DNA from: Sipunculus nudus | Taxonomy: Eukaryota; Annelida; Sipuncula; Golfingiida; Sipunculidae | Direction of reading: 5' to 3' | DNA: 64,000 bases | Assembly: GCA_026874595.1 (NCBI GenBank) | Contig: CM049309.1 | Location: 370,501 to 434,500, forward strand | Shown: positions 46,709 to 58,391 of the stretch, piece after piece | How positions within the stretch are numbered: position 1 is the first letter of the stretch | How the letters are laid out: every line of letters starts with the position of its first letter | Translations under genes and position numbers: made by a program | Notes under the pieces: generated by a model | The model's input: the letters and a program-made list of their open reading frames with translations, nothing else | What the model was told of the DNA's origin: nothing | The model's database searches: none

Positions 46709-46998
46709 TAGCAACTCCACTTATTTCTTGTAATATTATTATTGTTTTATCAATATCATTTGTGAAAAGTGCTTCAATTTTACACCCATTTTCTGGTCAA
46801 ATGAAATGCACTGACTTATGACATATTCCTTAGCTTTCTGATTAAAAAATCAGTTTAATTTAATCAAATCAAAGAGCCTCTCTCCTTTTCAAAAGTAGGT
46901 GTACACAGCAGATCTTCAGGTTTTATAAGGCTGAACTAAGTTTGCACAAAACCCTGCACAAGTAGTTCAGCTGACAACCACAAAGTGATGTGTAATCA

Positions 46999-47148
46999 TC
47001 ACAAGGTGGCGCTCTTGAAGAAGTTGATGAGACAAAGGCTCTGGTTAAACATATGCTCTAAACTGGTCCAAGCCTTAGCCTGGCTGTCCTGTATGGCTTC
47101 AGCTGCTGCCTGCAGTGATGGCTCTGAAGATATCACATTTCCATGCAG
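46999..47148 (-). CDS. WDR36: WDR36/UTP21, last exon with stop
   Basis: Minus-strand acceptor atttgtttcag (AG at 47150-47149) and TGA at 47001-46999 give 49 codons in phase 0. The protein starts LHGNVISSEPSLQAAAEAIQ and ends EHMFNQSLCLINFFKSATL. This parallels the C-terminus known for WDR36/Utp21: SEP near the start, and FNQS...NxxKSA-L at the end. The family is a WD40 protein of the U3 snoRNP/SSU processome that acts in nucleolar 18S pre-rRNA processing. The exon joins the previous one as FLK|LHG. The 3.8-kb intron before it holds a 36-bp array. Confidence 0.95.
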   Translation of the reverse strand: MHGNVISSEPSLQAAAEAIQDSQAKAWTSLEHMFNQSLCLINFFKSATL

Positions 47149-47559
47149 CTGAAACAAATAAATACAACTAGTTATCACAGATTATACGGAGAGACAGGTT
47201 TACCATGACTACATGTGAAGGTCCACAATTGTGTTTCAAAACTTCTTGCTAAATTTGTACATTTTCTTTACTTTAGATACCAAGATGTATGTCACATATC
47301 CTGAACGTTCTAAAAAGTTTTCAGTTTCAGTTTTCAATACAATAATCATAATTAAGATTCCTCCAAAAACTAAAAATGAACATGATAAAATCACACCCCT
47401 CTTTTCATCAGAAAATTATCATCTCGGAAATCAAGAGCGAGCTTTATAATCTTTAAGTAGCTTGCGCTCAATCCATGGATACATGTTTATCTAAATATGT
47501 GTACGTAAGATACCTCATGGATGTATTTACTATATAATGTATCATTCCTTTAACAAGTT

Positions 47560-47640
47560 CAAACAAGGGACCTGTGGGTCACAGACCTCAGCTTAAATTG
47601 ATTATGAGAATATTTTTATAATGTTCTGACCAAATCCCAG
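47560..47640 (+). repeat. Short dispersed repeat piece
   Basis: The segment acaagggacctgtgggtcacagacctcagc and following tgagaatatttttata recurs at 62620-62680 (acaagagacctgtgggtcacagcactcagc). Confidence 0.65.
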
Positions 47641-47825
47641 TCAGGAATCTGACCTTTCCAAGGTTTGATCAGGATCCTGATATCTGGGAGGGACAAAGAC
47701 CTACTAAAGAACAGCTATGGCTTGGAAAATATATGTTAATGTGACTTTTGCCATATCTGCTTATATCCCAAAAGAGCATAAAATGCCACATGTTCAACAA
47801 GAAACCTATGGATCATTTGGAAATA

Positions 47826-49222
47826 ATTGTATTGTTTCCGACTAATCCAGGACAGCTGAAGTTGTATTGTTTTCTGACTAATCCAGGAAAGCTTAAGTTG
47901 TATTGTTTTCCGACTAATCCAGGAAAGCTGAAGTTGTATTGTTTTCCAACTTATCCAGGAAAATGCTGAAGTATTGTTTTCGAACGAATCCAGGTCAGCT
48001 AAAATTGTATTGTTTTCCAACTAATCAAGGTCAGCTGAAGTTGTATTCTTTTCCAACTAATCCAGGTCAGCTGAAGTTGTCCGACTAATCCAGGTCAGCT
48101 GAAGTTGTCTGACTAATCAGAAAAGCTACAGTTGTATTGTTTTCTGACAAATCCAGGAAAGCTGAAATTGTATTCTTTTCTGATAAATCCAGGAAAGCTG
48201 AAATCGTATTCTTTTAAGGCTAATCCAGGTCAGCTGAAGTTATATTTTTTTCTTACTAATCCAGGTCAGCTGAAGTTGTATTGTTTTCCAACTGATCCAG
48301 GTCAGCTGAAGTTGTATTGTTTTCCGGCTAATCCAGGTCAGCTATTATTGTATTGTTTTCTAACTAATCCAGGAAAGCTGAAGCTGTATTGTTTTCTGAC
48401 AAATCCAGGAAAGCTGAAGTTGTGTTGTTTTCCGACTAATCCAGGTCAGCTGAAGTTGTATTGTTTTCTAACTAACCCAGGTCAGCTGAAGTTTTATTGT
48501 TTTCTGACTAACCCAGGTCAGCTGAAGTTGTATTCTTTTCCAACTAATCCAGGTCAGCTGAAGTTGTATTGTTTTCTGACTAATCCAGGAAAGCTGAAGT
48601 TGTATTGTTTTCTGACTAATCCAGGAAAGCTGAAGTTGTATTGTTTTCCGACTAATCCGGGAAAGCTGAAGTTGTATTGTTTTCCGACTAATCCAGGAAA
48701 GCTGAAGTTGTATTGTTTTCCAACTAATCCAGGTCAGCTAAAATTGTTTTCCAACTAATCCAGGTCAGCTAAAATTGTACTGTTTTCCAACTGATCCAGG
48801 TCAGCTGAAGTTGTATTCTTTTCCAACTAATCCAGGTCAGCTTTCCGACTGATCCAGGTCAGCTGAAGTTGTATTGTTCTGGCTAATCCAGGTCAGCTGA
48901 AGTTGTATTGTTTTCTGGCTAATCCAGGAAAGCTGAAGCTGTATTGTTTTCCGACAAATCCAGGAAAGCTGAAGTTGTGTTGTTTTCCGACTAATCCAGG
49001 AAAGCTGAAGTTGTATTGTTTTCCAACTAATCCAGGTCAGCTGAAGTTGTATTGTTTTCTGACTAATCCAGGTCAGCTGAAGTTGTATTCTTTTCCAACT
49101 AATCCAGGTCAGCTGAAGTTGTATTGTTTTCCGACTAATCCAGGAAAGCTGAAGTTGTATTGTTTTCTGTGTAATCCAGGAAAGCTGAAGTTGTATTGTT
49201 TTCCAACTTATCCAGGACAGCT
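47826..49222 (+). repeat. 36-bp minisatellite, ~38-39 copies, in the last WDR36 intron
   Basis: The unit is GTATTGTTTTCCGACTAATC followed by CAGGAAAGCTGAAGTT. Main variants are CAGGTCAGCT versus CAGGAAAGCT and CCGAC/CTGAC/CCAAC. A few units are shortened, e.g. near 48080-48115 and 48745. A 36-bp period keeps frames open on both strands (12-residue repeat LYCFPTNPGKLK), which is a by-product. It lies within intron 47149-50941 of WDR36. Confidence 0.96.
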
Positions 49223-49914
49223 TAAGGATCACTTAGCACAACATAGTTCAGCACAGGTTGTGCCATCATGACACAAAATTGACTTGATTCCTCTTCCTTT
49301 AAGAAATTGCTTATTATTGTATGAAAGTGAACCTGATAATACAGTGAGCCTTGCTTTCAGTGACTTCCATGTTAAGCCACCAAAGGTCTATCATTAATGG
49401 TCAAAAGTCACAATTTCACCTGCTTTGTATGACCATTTTCTAAACAAACTGACCACTTTCCACATATGAGTGATAAATGGTTTTGTTGGTGATCACATTC
49501 AGCACTGTGTAGTATTGCAACTTCTCACATGATCTTCATCCTTGTGAGATTCAGTAAGCAAAAATGGTGACAAATCTACTTAAATGGCCACTAAACAAAA
49601 TGTAATAATTAATATGTGTAAATTACAATAAAAATAAGTCAGAAGTCTTGACAGAATGGTACAATAAAAATTAGTCAGAAGTCTTGACAGAATAGTAAAA
49701 GTTAACCTTTCCTAGCATATTTTTCCCTATGTACAGTAATGTTTAATGTTAACGTTGTCTTTATACTCCACATATATCCATCTCTTGTGCCAATGACATG
49801 GTTTGAGGAATCTGCATGATGGTCAGACAGTCTTGAAATAATGTGAGATAAAAAAAAATTAGACTGACGAAATAATGTGATATATCTTTTTATGACATAA
49901 ATACATATATAGCT

Positions 49915-50680
49915 AAACTTTTCATCACAAACCTTCCATCTTCAAGATATGGCTCACCTGCCAATAGGGAAAGATTCTTTTCGATTTTGGGGTCAAGGGC
50001 ACAGGGCCAATCCATTTACAAATAAGTTTATGGATGATAATTCTGCTTTGGATAGACAGATTGGCTTCAAACTTTATATATTAATGACCCACCACTTAAG
50101 TAAGAAGCATTTTGATTTTCAGGGTCCAGAGGCCACAGGAAGGTCACAGGAGCCACACCTTTAAAATATTTTGTGTATGCACTGCAAATCAAACTTTTCA
50201 TCCCAGACTTTCAATCTTTCACACATGGCTTACTTGCCAAAAGTGGAAGAAATCTGTAGATTTTGAGGTTACCTGGTCAGAGATCAAAGTCACTGTACCC
50301 ACACCTTTTTAAAAGATTGTTACAATAATCTAAATACTGCAAGTTCAAGGATAAAAAGTGCCCAGATTTTTTGGTCACAAGGTCATTGGTTGAGGTCATA
50401 GGACCGTCATCCTGAAAAATTTCTTAAAAATATCCTTATAGACAAATTCAGCTGAGCGTCCAAACCGATGGGTCTCTAGTTTAAGAAGTGGGTCCTGTGA
50501 CCTTGACCGTTGACCCTGTGACCTCAATATCTATAGGGTTCTTCATCCATGGGCATGTGAGCAATATATGCAAGATGAAAGTTTTTGGGCAAACAGTATG
50601 GCTTAGGGCCTACAACCTTGTTTTAGAAGTTGGTCCTGTGGCCTTGACCTTTGACCCCAAAATTGATCATGATCAATATT
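49915..50680. repeat. Diverged copies of the ~145-bp nuclear-receptor-site repeat
   Basis: Contains aaacttttcatcacaaaccttccatcttcaag, ggctcacctgccaatagggaaag and gatttTggggtca segments matching the 14890-16260 family, plus ggtcattggttgaggtca near 50390. In the opposite orientation, tgtgaccttgaccgttgaccc and tggccttgacctttgacccc lie near 50496 and 50639. Two opposed copies meet near 50470-50490. Confidence 0.75.
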
Positions 50681-50941
50681 TATGTGAATGATCATCGTCA
50701 ATAGCACCACCAAAGCTGATTTTTTGCATATTTATCAGATGATAATAGGTCTGGCCAGCAGCTGTTGAAGTATTTGGTAACAGACAGTTGACGGCGGAAA
50801 GCAGATGCTGCACAATCACATAAATTCACAGAGTGGACTAATAAATTTTCTGAAATGTTAAATCTTTAAGTGAACACATTTTTAAAATCAAATTTGACAT
50901 TAATCTATAACACAACCCTAAGCAGTGAATTAAGTACCTAC

Positions 50942-51129
50942 CTTTAAGAAAAGTCCAAGATATGCCTGGGCAAGTTCAAAGTCCATATTTGACTTCAGGA
51001 CATGGTCCAAAACTTTTAAGAATTGTTTCATTAGTTCAACACTGCCACCCCCTTCTGGTGATAAACCTCGGAACTCCAAGTCAATTCCACTCGGTCCACA
51101 ATCTTTCAGAAAATTCATTATGGATGCAT
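50942..51129 (-). CDS. WDR36: WDR36/UTP21, penultimate exon (Utp21 C-terminal domain)
   Basis: Acceptor tttattgtag (AG 51131-51130) and donor GTAGGT (from 50941 downwards) bound a 188-bp exon (phase 1 in, phase 0 out). It encodes KDCGPSGIDLEFRGLSPEGG, GSVELMKQFLKVL and MDFELAQAYLGLFLK. These are the landmark blocks of the Utp21 domain (GPSGIxxELRxLSP...GGS...FLK...DFELAQAYLxLFLK). The predicted helical hairpins are thought to pack against partners in the SSU processome. The 29-bp array starts only ~45 bp upstream of this acceptor. Confidence 0.97.
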
Positions 51130-51177
51130 CTACAATAAACATTTTAATATACAATTTAAATTCTGTGAGAAAAAGAA

Positions 51178-52927
51178 TGCTACAAAGGTACCAGAACATA
51201 ATGAAATTCTACAAAGGTACCTGGTCATAATGAAATGCTACAAAGGTACCTGAACATAATGAAATGCTACAAAGGTACCTGATCATAATGAAATGCTACA
51301 AAGGTACCTGAACATAATGAAATGCTACAAAGGTACCTGTACATAATGAAAAGCTACAAAGGTACCTGAACATAATGAAATGCTACAAAGGTATCTGTAC
51401 ATCATGAAATGCTACAAAGGTACCTGAACATAATGAAATGCTACAAAGGTACCTGAACATAATGAAATGCTACAAAGATACCTGAACATAATGTAATGCT
51501 ACAAAGGTACCTGGACATAATGAAATGCTACAAAGGTACCTGAACATAATGAAATGATACAAAGGTACCTGGACATAATGTAATGCTAATGCTAAAAAGG
51601 TACCTGGACATAATGAAATGCTACAAAGGTATCTATCTGAACATAATGAAATGCTACAAAGGTATCTGAACATAATGTAATGCTACAAAGGTACCTGAAC
51701 ATAATGAAATGCTACAAAGGTATCTGTACATCATGAAATGCTACAAAGGTACCTGAACATAATGAAATGCTACAAAGGTACCTGAACATAATGAAATGCT
51801 ACAAAGGTACCTGAACATAATGAAATGCTACAAAGGTACCTGAACATAATGAAATGCTACAAAGGTATTTATCTGAACATAATGAAATGCTACAAAGGTA
51901 CCTGAACATAATGAAATGCTACAAAGGTACCTATCTGAACATAATGAAATGCTACAAAGGTACCTGAACATAATGAAATGCTACAAAGGTACCTGAACAT
52001 AATGAAATGCTACAAAAGTACCTGGACATAATGAAATGCTACAAAGGTACCTGAACATAATGAAATGATACAAAGGTACCTGGACATAATGTAATGCTAA
52101 TGCTAAAAAGGTACCTGGACATAATGAAATGCTACAAAGGTATCTATCTGAACATAATGAAATGCTACAAAGGTATCTGAACATAATGTAATGCTACAAA
52201 GGTACCTGAACATAATGAAATGCTACAAAGGTATCTGTACATCATGAAATGCTACAAAGGTACCTGAACATAATGAAATGCTACAAAGGTACCTGAACAT
52301 AATGAAATGCTACAAAGGTACCTGAACATAATGAAATGCTACAAAGGTACCTGAACATAATGAAATGCTACAAAGGTATTTATCTGAACATAATGAAATG
52401 CTACAAAGGTACCTGAACATAATGAAATGCTACAAAGGTACCTATCTGAACATAATGAAATGCTACAAAGGTACCTGAACATAATGAAATGCTACAAAGT
52501 TACCTGAACATAATGAAATGCTACAAAAGTACCTGAACATAATGAAATGCTACAAAGGTACCTGAACATAATGAAATGCTACAAAGGTACCTGAACATAA
52601 TGAAATGCTACAAAGGTACCTGAACATAATGAAATGCTACAAAGGTACCTGAACATAATGAAATGCTACAAAGGTACCTGAACATAATGGAATGCTACAA
52701 AGGTACCTGGACATAATGGAATGCTAAAAAGGTACCTGGACATAATGAAATGCTACAAAGGTACCTGAACATAATGAAATGCTACAAAGGTACCTGAACA
52801 TAATGAAATGCTACAAAGGTATCTATCTGAACATAATGAAATGCTACAAAGGTATCTATCTGAACATAATGAAATGCTACAAAGGTACCTGAACATAATG
52901 AAATGCTACAAAGGTACGTGAACAAAA
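51178..52927 (-). repeat. 29-bp minisatellite, ~60 copies, next to a WDR36 splice acceptor
   Basis: The plus-strand unit is GAAATGCTACAAAGGTACCT followed by GAACATAAT. Variants include GGACATAAT, GTATCT, and inserts of four bases (ctatctgaac). A block of about 510 bp is duplicated: the unusual string taatgctaatgctaaaaagg occurs at 51581 and 52092. The array's left edge is ~45 bp from the WDR36 acceptor at 51130. Confidence 0.96.
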
Positions 52928-53169
52928 TGAACTTGTTCCTGCACTTCTAGGATCTGTAGGACCAATGCCATTCATCAGAAATTTCATGATTAAATTTGAG
53001 TTGATAGTTATTCATCATTACCATATGCTTAAAAGCCTTGAGATTTTTCTTTTTATTTTAATACCTTGAGTGTGCTTGAATTCAGATGATTTAAAAAAAA
53101 ACGAGAAATATTTTCAATATAACTCCAATGGCTGGCCAAGGCTGAATAAGAGAAGTGATTAAAACTATT

Positions 53170-53400
53170 TAATTATATATCCATGATTATCCCTCATATT
53201 TTATACCATAATTGACCCTCATATAATAAATACTCATGATTATCCCTCCCAGATTAAAAACCCATGATTATCCTATTATTATTATTTAAACCATGATTGA
53301 ATCCTCCTTACTTAAACCATGATTAAACCCTCCTTACTTAACCCATGACTAAACCCTCTTTTATTAAACCATGATTAAACCCTCTAATTACCAGTAAAAC
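53170..53400. repeat. Degenerate ~27-bp tandem repeat
   Basis: Repeated variants of taaaccatgattaaaccctccttact. The rightmost four copies are clear, and those to the left (catgattatccctc) are more diverged. Confidence 0.7.
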
Positions 53401-53557
53401 ATTGTAAACCTGATGCATAGCTTTATAGAGTAAAATATTTACTGACAAGTGCTTTTGAAATTTGTAACTGGATCATACTAAAATAAATTTGAAATTTTGA
53501 TTTCAAGTTAAATTTTTTAATATTATTATTTGATGAATGTGGTGGTATTATACTTAC

Positions 53558-53642
53558 AGTCTTGATTATGACTACTCCGCTGTACAAGCTTTCCAAATGC
53601 AGACAGGTTCTGTAGCTGTCCCAGCAAGATCTTAGATGACCC
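53558..53642 (-). CDS. WDR36: WDR36/UTP21, internal exon
   Basis: Acceptor tggttcag (AG 53644-53643) and donor GTAAGT (from 53557 downwards) bound an 85-bp exon, 28 codons plus one base. It encodes GSSKILLGQLQNLSAFGKLV followed by QRSSHNQD. In the family this is the poorly conserved linker between the PFFLPTIPGL block and the GPSGI block. It is called on phase continuity (AAG|GGG and T|AT) and splice sites rather than on strong similarity. Confidence 0.85.
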
Positions 53643-53859
53643 CTGAACCAATGAAAAGTCAACAATGTGTGTCAACAAGCTAGATCACTAGAGCTGATAT
53701 AATCTGGCTTTCTAATCACCTGTGGGTAAAGTAACAGCCGCCTCCAACACACACACATAGGCAAACTTAAAAATCAGAAAGGTTTCCTGCTTAGGGCAAG
53801 AGAGAGCATGATATGCCTTCAAACAATGTTGAACCATATATACATAGTCACTTGAGCTG

Positions 53860-53873
53860 CCCCCCCCCCCCCC
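53860..53873. repeat. Poly(C) run
   Basis: Fourteen C residues in WDR36 intron sequence. Confidence 0.9.
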
Positions 53874-54479
53874 AAGAAAAATAATATGCAAAGTTCTGAT
53901 TTACATTGGTCAATTTGAACACTGCAGGACCAGTGAAGCTAATAGTTGAGTCAGTTATCTAGTGAATAATTCTTGCCTTACAATTTTACAATGCCAGTTA
54001 AACATGAATACCATGTGAAACACATCTACTGATCCAACATGAATACCATGTAAAACACATCTACTGATCCACAATGGAAAGAAAGAGGTGCATCCTCAAA
54101 CCAACAAAAAAAAATCATGCCTTTATTTATAACTTAATATGTATGTATGTGTGTGTGTGTGAATTATTGGATAAAGCACAGCAAAAGAAAGTATTCAAGA
54201 AAGAAAAAATGACCTTGATCTGCAGTAGATCCTCACCAAGACTGCACAGCCCTTGAAGCAAGGACATTTAACATAAATGATACTTAACCACATCTTGTAC
54301 AGGAAGAGCGACAGAAGTAAACAAGGGACTCAGTTGAAGTTTGCAAAATATGCAAAATATTCTATTGTAATATTTTTCATATATATAAGCATATGAGAAG
54401 CTAAGGGGGAAATGGCCCTCCTACTTGCATATAGTAAAGTTCTAAATATATGATTGCAAAACTAATACCCTGAAATATC

Positions 54480-54830
54480 TTCGTACTTGTTTGACCAATC
54501 AGGAAAATAATTTTGCAAAAATGTAGCCCTTGGATAGCTTTTCTTACACACACAAAAAATGGTGGCGCCACCTGTGTCAGTCTGTTATCTGCCTTAGGTT
54601 AAAATCACTCTCATCTCTGTAGTTGTTTGACTAATTCACCTGAACTTTTGGCATGTGTATACATCCTGGATAGCTTTCTTGATTTTATGACGATGCTGCC
54701 ACCTATATTCATGTTCATGTTGCAGACATCCATGCTAATATCTCTGGACTGGTTTGACATATCTTCCTGAAATTTTGCATGTTTAGATCTCGCATAGTTC
54801 TTTACCATCCATGAAACTAGTCATTGTAAC
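54480..54830. repeat. Single copy of the 58440-59760 repeat family
   Basis: Contains gtttgaccaatcaggaaaa, tagcccttggatagctttt, GGTGGCGCCACC at 54561, gtctgttatctgccttaggttaaaatcactc and tatctctggactggtttga. This is the same order as in the 58440-59760 tandem cluster. Confidence 0.8.
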
Positions 54831-54930
54831 CCTGGTGGTACAATATAAAATCTAAAATGTAACAAAAGCCCAGAATTAGAATGAATTTAATACAGAACAG
54901 TACAACATTCATCTAGTTTATGCACCATCT

Positions 54931-54951
54931 GGGGGGGGGGGGGGGGGGGGG
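54931..54951. repeat. Poly(G) run of 21
   Basis: A run of 21 Gs followed by GC-richer sequence (agaggggaatcc, agaggggaagcc). It could form a G-quadruplex, or its length could be affected by sequencing. Confidence 0.85.
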
Positions 54952-55189
54952 TTGCAGGGCAGAGGGGAATCCTGCCAAGAGGGGAAGCCCTCCAAGCTGA
55001 GCAGAGTCAAGCTGCCTAGAGCAGGTTACATAACACAGGTGAAAGCTATACAAGGTGGGCTTGATGTAAACAACACTTGATATGGTGTATGAAAATTTGA
55101 ATAAAAGCTACTATTTTCAATCAATTCCTTTGAAATTTCAGATTTTAAAAGATTAAATCCTTATGTATATATGCCTAAAAAATCAATTT

Positions 55190-55530
55190 TTTATTTATGC
55201 TAATAAATTAAAAAAATTGCAAAATTCAGATCTAATTTTGGATATACAATTGAATCTTGATTAAATAAAGTTATATCCCTGAAAAAAGTCTCTAGCTTCA
55301 GCAATTCTCATGTTAAGTGAGTAAATATAGTTCCTGAACTTTTAAAAAGTGCATTATGTTTGGGCCCATAAGCTCAAGAAATTAAGCAATATACTGACCT
55401 TATTTTTGGTATGTACATAGGAAATGTATGGAAGAATATGCACATTAAATATGATTAAAAACACATCAGTGGTTTTGATATTAGGCTGTCCTTAAATGTA
55501 ACAATGGATTTTAATGGAAAATGGAGAAAA
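55190..55530 (-). repeat. Inverted partner of the 1690-2260 repeat
   Basis: Its reverse complement matches 1850-2230: landmarks tatatccctgaaaaaagtctctagcttcagc, ttaagtgagtaaatata and aaaagtgcattatgtttgggcc. Confidence 0.65.
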
Positions 55531-55542
55531 AAAGAAAATCAG

Positions 55543-56985
55543 CGATTGGGCTGTGGCAGCCATATTGGAATTCTGACAGGTCTGTAATTCAATAGGTCTG
55601 GAGCCCTCTTAGGTACTTATCATCCCTGTGAAAATGGGAAAGCTGCAGTAGGTTGTTGTTGAGTAATCAAGCACGAAAGAAAATCAGCTATCGGGCTGTG
55701 GCGGCCATATTGGAATTCAGACAGGTCTGTAATTCGATAGATCTGGAGCAGTCATAGGTACCAATCATCCCTGTGAATTTGGGAAAGCAGCAGTATGTTG
55801 TTGTTGAGTTATCGCGCGCGAAAGAAAGTGTCACTGACCGAAGGGCGGATGGACAGAAGGACGGACAGACACGGTGATCATTTTAGGGCACTGCTTGTCA
55901 AGCGGGGCCCTAATAAAAGGTTCTACTCTTGGGAAAGAGTCACAAGTGTGATACTGAAGCTTCCTGTGTAAAGCAAGAGTTATAACAGTCAAAATATCAT
56001 ATTTCACATGTACTGGGAGCAATGGAGAGATTAGCTTAAGATATCCGCTTTACAGTACGTTTTTATGTAAAGGCTATTCAAATAATAACTATTCATTTTC
56101 CTTAATTATTTTGTGGATACACCTATATCACCTTCATTTGAACCATCATTATATATCATATATATATTACAGGTCTTGAGCCCTCATAGGTACCAATCAT
56201 CCCTGTGAATTTGGGAAAGCTGCAGTATGTTGTTGTTAAGTTATCACGTGCAAAAGAAAATCAGTGATCGGGCTGTGGTGGCCATATTGGAATTCTGACA
56301 TGTCTGTAATTCGATAGGTCTGGAGCAGTCATAGGTACCAATCATCCCTGTGAATTTGGGAAAGCTGCAGTATGTTGTTGTTGAGTTATCATGCTCGAAA
56401 GAAAATCAGTGATTGGGCTGTGGCAGCCATATTGGAATTCCTACATGTCTGTAATTCGATAGGTCTGGAGCTGTCATAGGTACCAACTATCCATGTGAAT
56501 TTGGGAAAGCTGTAGAATGTTGTAGGTGAGTTATCGCGCGCGAAAGAAAATAATATATCAGGGCTGTGGCAGCCATATTGGAATTTCGACATGTCTGTAA
56601 TTGGATAGGTCTGGAGCCGGCATAGGTACCAACCATCCATGTGAATTTGGTAAAGCTGTAGTATGTTGTAGGTGAGTTGTCACGCGCGAAAAAAATAATA
56701 TATCAGGGCTGTAGCAGCCATATTGGAATTTAAACATGTCTGTAATTGGATAGGTCTGGAGCCCTCATAGGTACCAATCATCCCTGTGAATTTGGGAAAG
56801 CTGCAGTATGTTGTTGTTGAGTTACTGTGTTGGAGCGAAAATCAGCGATCAGGCAGTGGCGGCCATATTGGAATTCCAACATGTCTGTAATTTAATCGGT
56901 CTGGAGCCCTAATAGGTACCAATCATCCCTGTGAATTTGGGAAAGCTGCAGTATGTTGTTGTTGAGTTATCGCGCGCGAAAGAAA
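55543..56985. repeat. ~137-150-bp tandem repeat, ~7 copies, with an interposed segment
   Basis: The landmark gggctgtggcggccatattggaatt recurs near 55547, 55693, 56270, 56414, 56566 and 56706, with a variant near 56850. It is followed each time by tctgtaattcgataggtctggag, ggtaccaatcatccctgtgaatttggg and gttgttgagttatcgcgcgcgaaa. Units 2 and 3 are separated by ~330 bp (55828-56170), which appears again after the last unit (56986-57315). Confidence 0.9.
55828..56165. repeat. ~330-bp segment duplicated at 56986-57317
   Basis: Both copies start gtgtcactgac, contain gacacggtgatca, ataaaaggttctactcttggg, aatatcatatttcacatgta and ggctattcaaataataactattc, and end near ccatcattatatatca. They are 1158 bp apart and nearly identical, so the block of tandem repeats plus this segment was duplicated as a whole. 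Confidence 0.9.
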
Positions 56986-57317
56986 GTGTCACTGACGGAA
57001 AGACAGATGGACAGAAGGACTGACTGACACGGTGATCACTATAGGGAACTGCTTGTCAAGGGGGGCCATAATAAAAGGTTCTACTCTTGGGAATGAGTCT
57101 CAAGTGAGATACTGAAGCTTCCTGTGTAAAGAAAGAGTTATAACAGTCAAAATATCATATTTCACATGTACTGGGAGCAATGGAAAGCTTAGCTTAAGAT
57201 ATCCTCTTTACAGTAAGTTTTTATGTAAAGGCTATTCAAATAATAACTATTCATTTTCCTTAATTATTTTGTGGATACACCTATATCATGTTCATTTGAA
57301 CCATCATTATATATCAC
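56986..57317. repeat. Second copy of the ~330-bp segment
   Basis: See 55828-56165. Differences are single-base changes such as ccgctttacagtacg versus cctctttacagtaag. Confidence 0.9.
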
Positions 57318-58061
57318 TCAAAGCTAACTTTGAAAATCTGAAATGCACATGGGAAAATGTCTCTGCATTCAAAAGATAAAGTCATGCTGACATGCTCCAA
57401 TAGGATTTTGCTTGTGCCCTGATTATAAAGTATCATATAAAGGGATAAAGTTTTTTTTGTTGATTTTTTCTCCATCTCTAGAAATTGTTTACATTATGAA
57501 ATAAACTTGATAAAATATTCTTTTAATATGTCCTTTAATCTTGTTGATTATTATCTTAGGTGGCATCAAAAGACAGCTCCACTGTTTGATTTATATATTT
57601 CATGCATAATCTCAGAGTAAAAAAGTGGTATGTGAGGTTTTAGTTTAATCTAGTCTCACTAAAAACCTTGGTGTGGATTTGCTGGTTTAAAACTTATTGG
57701 ATGTAGTAATTTTACTTCAGGTTATCTGGAAATAAAAGAGATGTACTTTTCTTATTAATTGTGGAAAAGCCAATTTCTCATTAGAATGTTATACAATATA
57801 GTTATAAGGCTTTCCTAAAGAGAAAAATATTTTATAGATTCTGCATAAGAAATGTCAGTAGAACCAAGTAAACTGTGGCCAAAACAAGCATAAAACCAGT
57901 TCATCCATGTCCACTCACCTCTTCTTTTCTGTTTGTTAACACAGTATCTAAAATAATGTAGTGCCTACTGTGACAATTCAATGCACATTCCAACATATTC
58001 CAGAGTTTTTTTTTTCAATTCTGGTGGACTTACATATTTAACAGCAGTATATTTTACCTAC
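57318..58061. other. WDR36 intron sequence, no gene seen
   Basis: AT-rich sequence with no convincing repeat or coding content before the donor of the exon at 58062-58181. Confidence 0.5.
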
Positions 58062-58181
58062 CTTCACTGCTGATTCATCATCTTCTATTGGTGCAAACTT
58101 CGGTTCAAGGCCTGGAATGGTGGGCAGGAAGAAAGGTGCTGCCTTTGGTACCTTTGGAGGTTCTCTAGGTTTGTTCCTCTC
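58062..58181 (-). CDS. WDR36: WDR36/UTP21 exon with the PFFLPTIPGL block
   Basis: Acceptor gcattttag (AG 58183-58182) and donor GTAGGT (from 58061 downwards) bound a 120-bp exon of exactly 40 codons in phase 0. It encodes ERNKPREPPKVPKAAPFFLP followed by TIPGLEPKFAPIEDDESAVK. The block KPxEPPKxPKxAPFFxPTIPGL is a hallmark of WDR36/Utp21, directly after the WD40 propellers. All WD40 exons must lie beyond the right end of the window, because no further exon of this gene was recognised between 58182 and 64000. The upstream intron is therefore at least 5.8 kb. Together with the next three exons it gives the C-terminal 180 residues. Confidence 0.97.
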
Positions 58182-58391
58182 CTAAAATGCAAAAAACGAT
58201 TATCAATAAACCGGCTTGTGGCAGCTAGAGGAAATATGTACAGCACAATTACGACCACTGTGAGGTCGCAATTTGGGGGAGGTCATATTTGTGAAACTCT
58301 TACCTTGATCAAATTACCTGTTTTGAATATGCCAGGGCACAATCTTTGAAGAATACATTTTCAATCCTTTTACACTGCAAAGCAGCCATAA

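Noticed and set aside
47736-49271. Open frames of 94-208 codons in both orientations with a LYCFPTNPGKLK-type repeat
   Set aside because: These come from the 36-bp minisatellite inside a WDR36 intron; both strands are open for the same reason.
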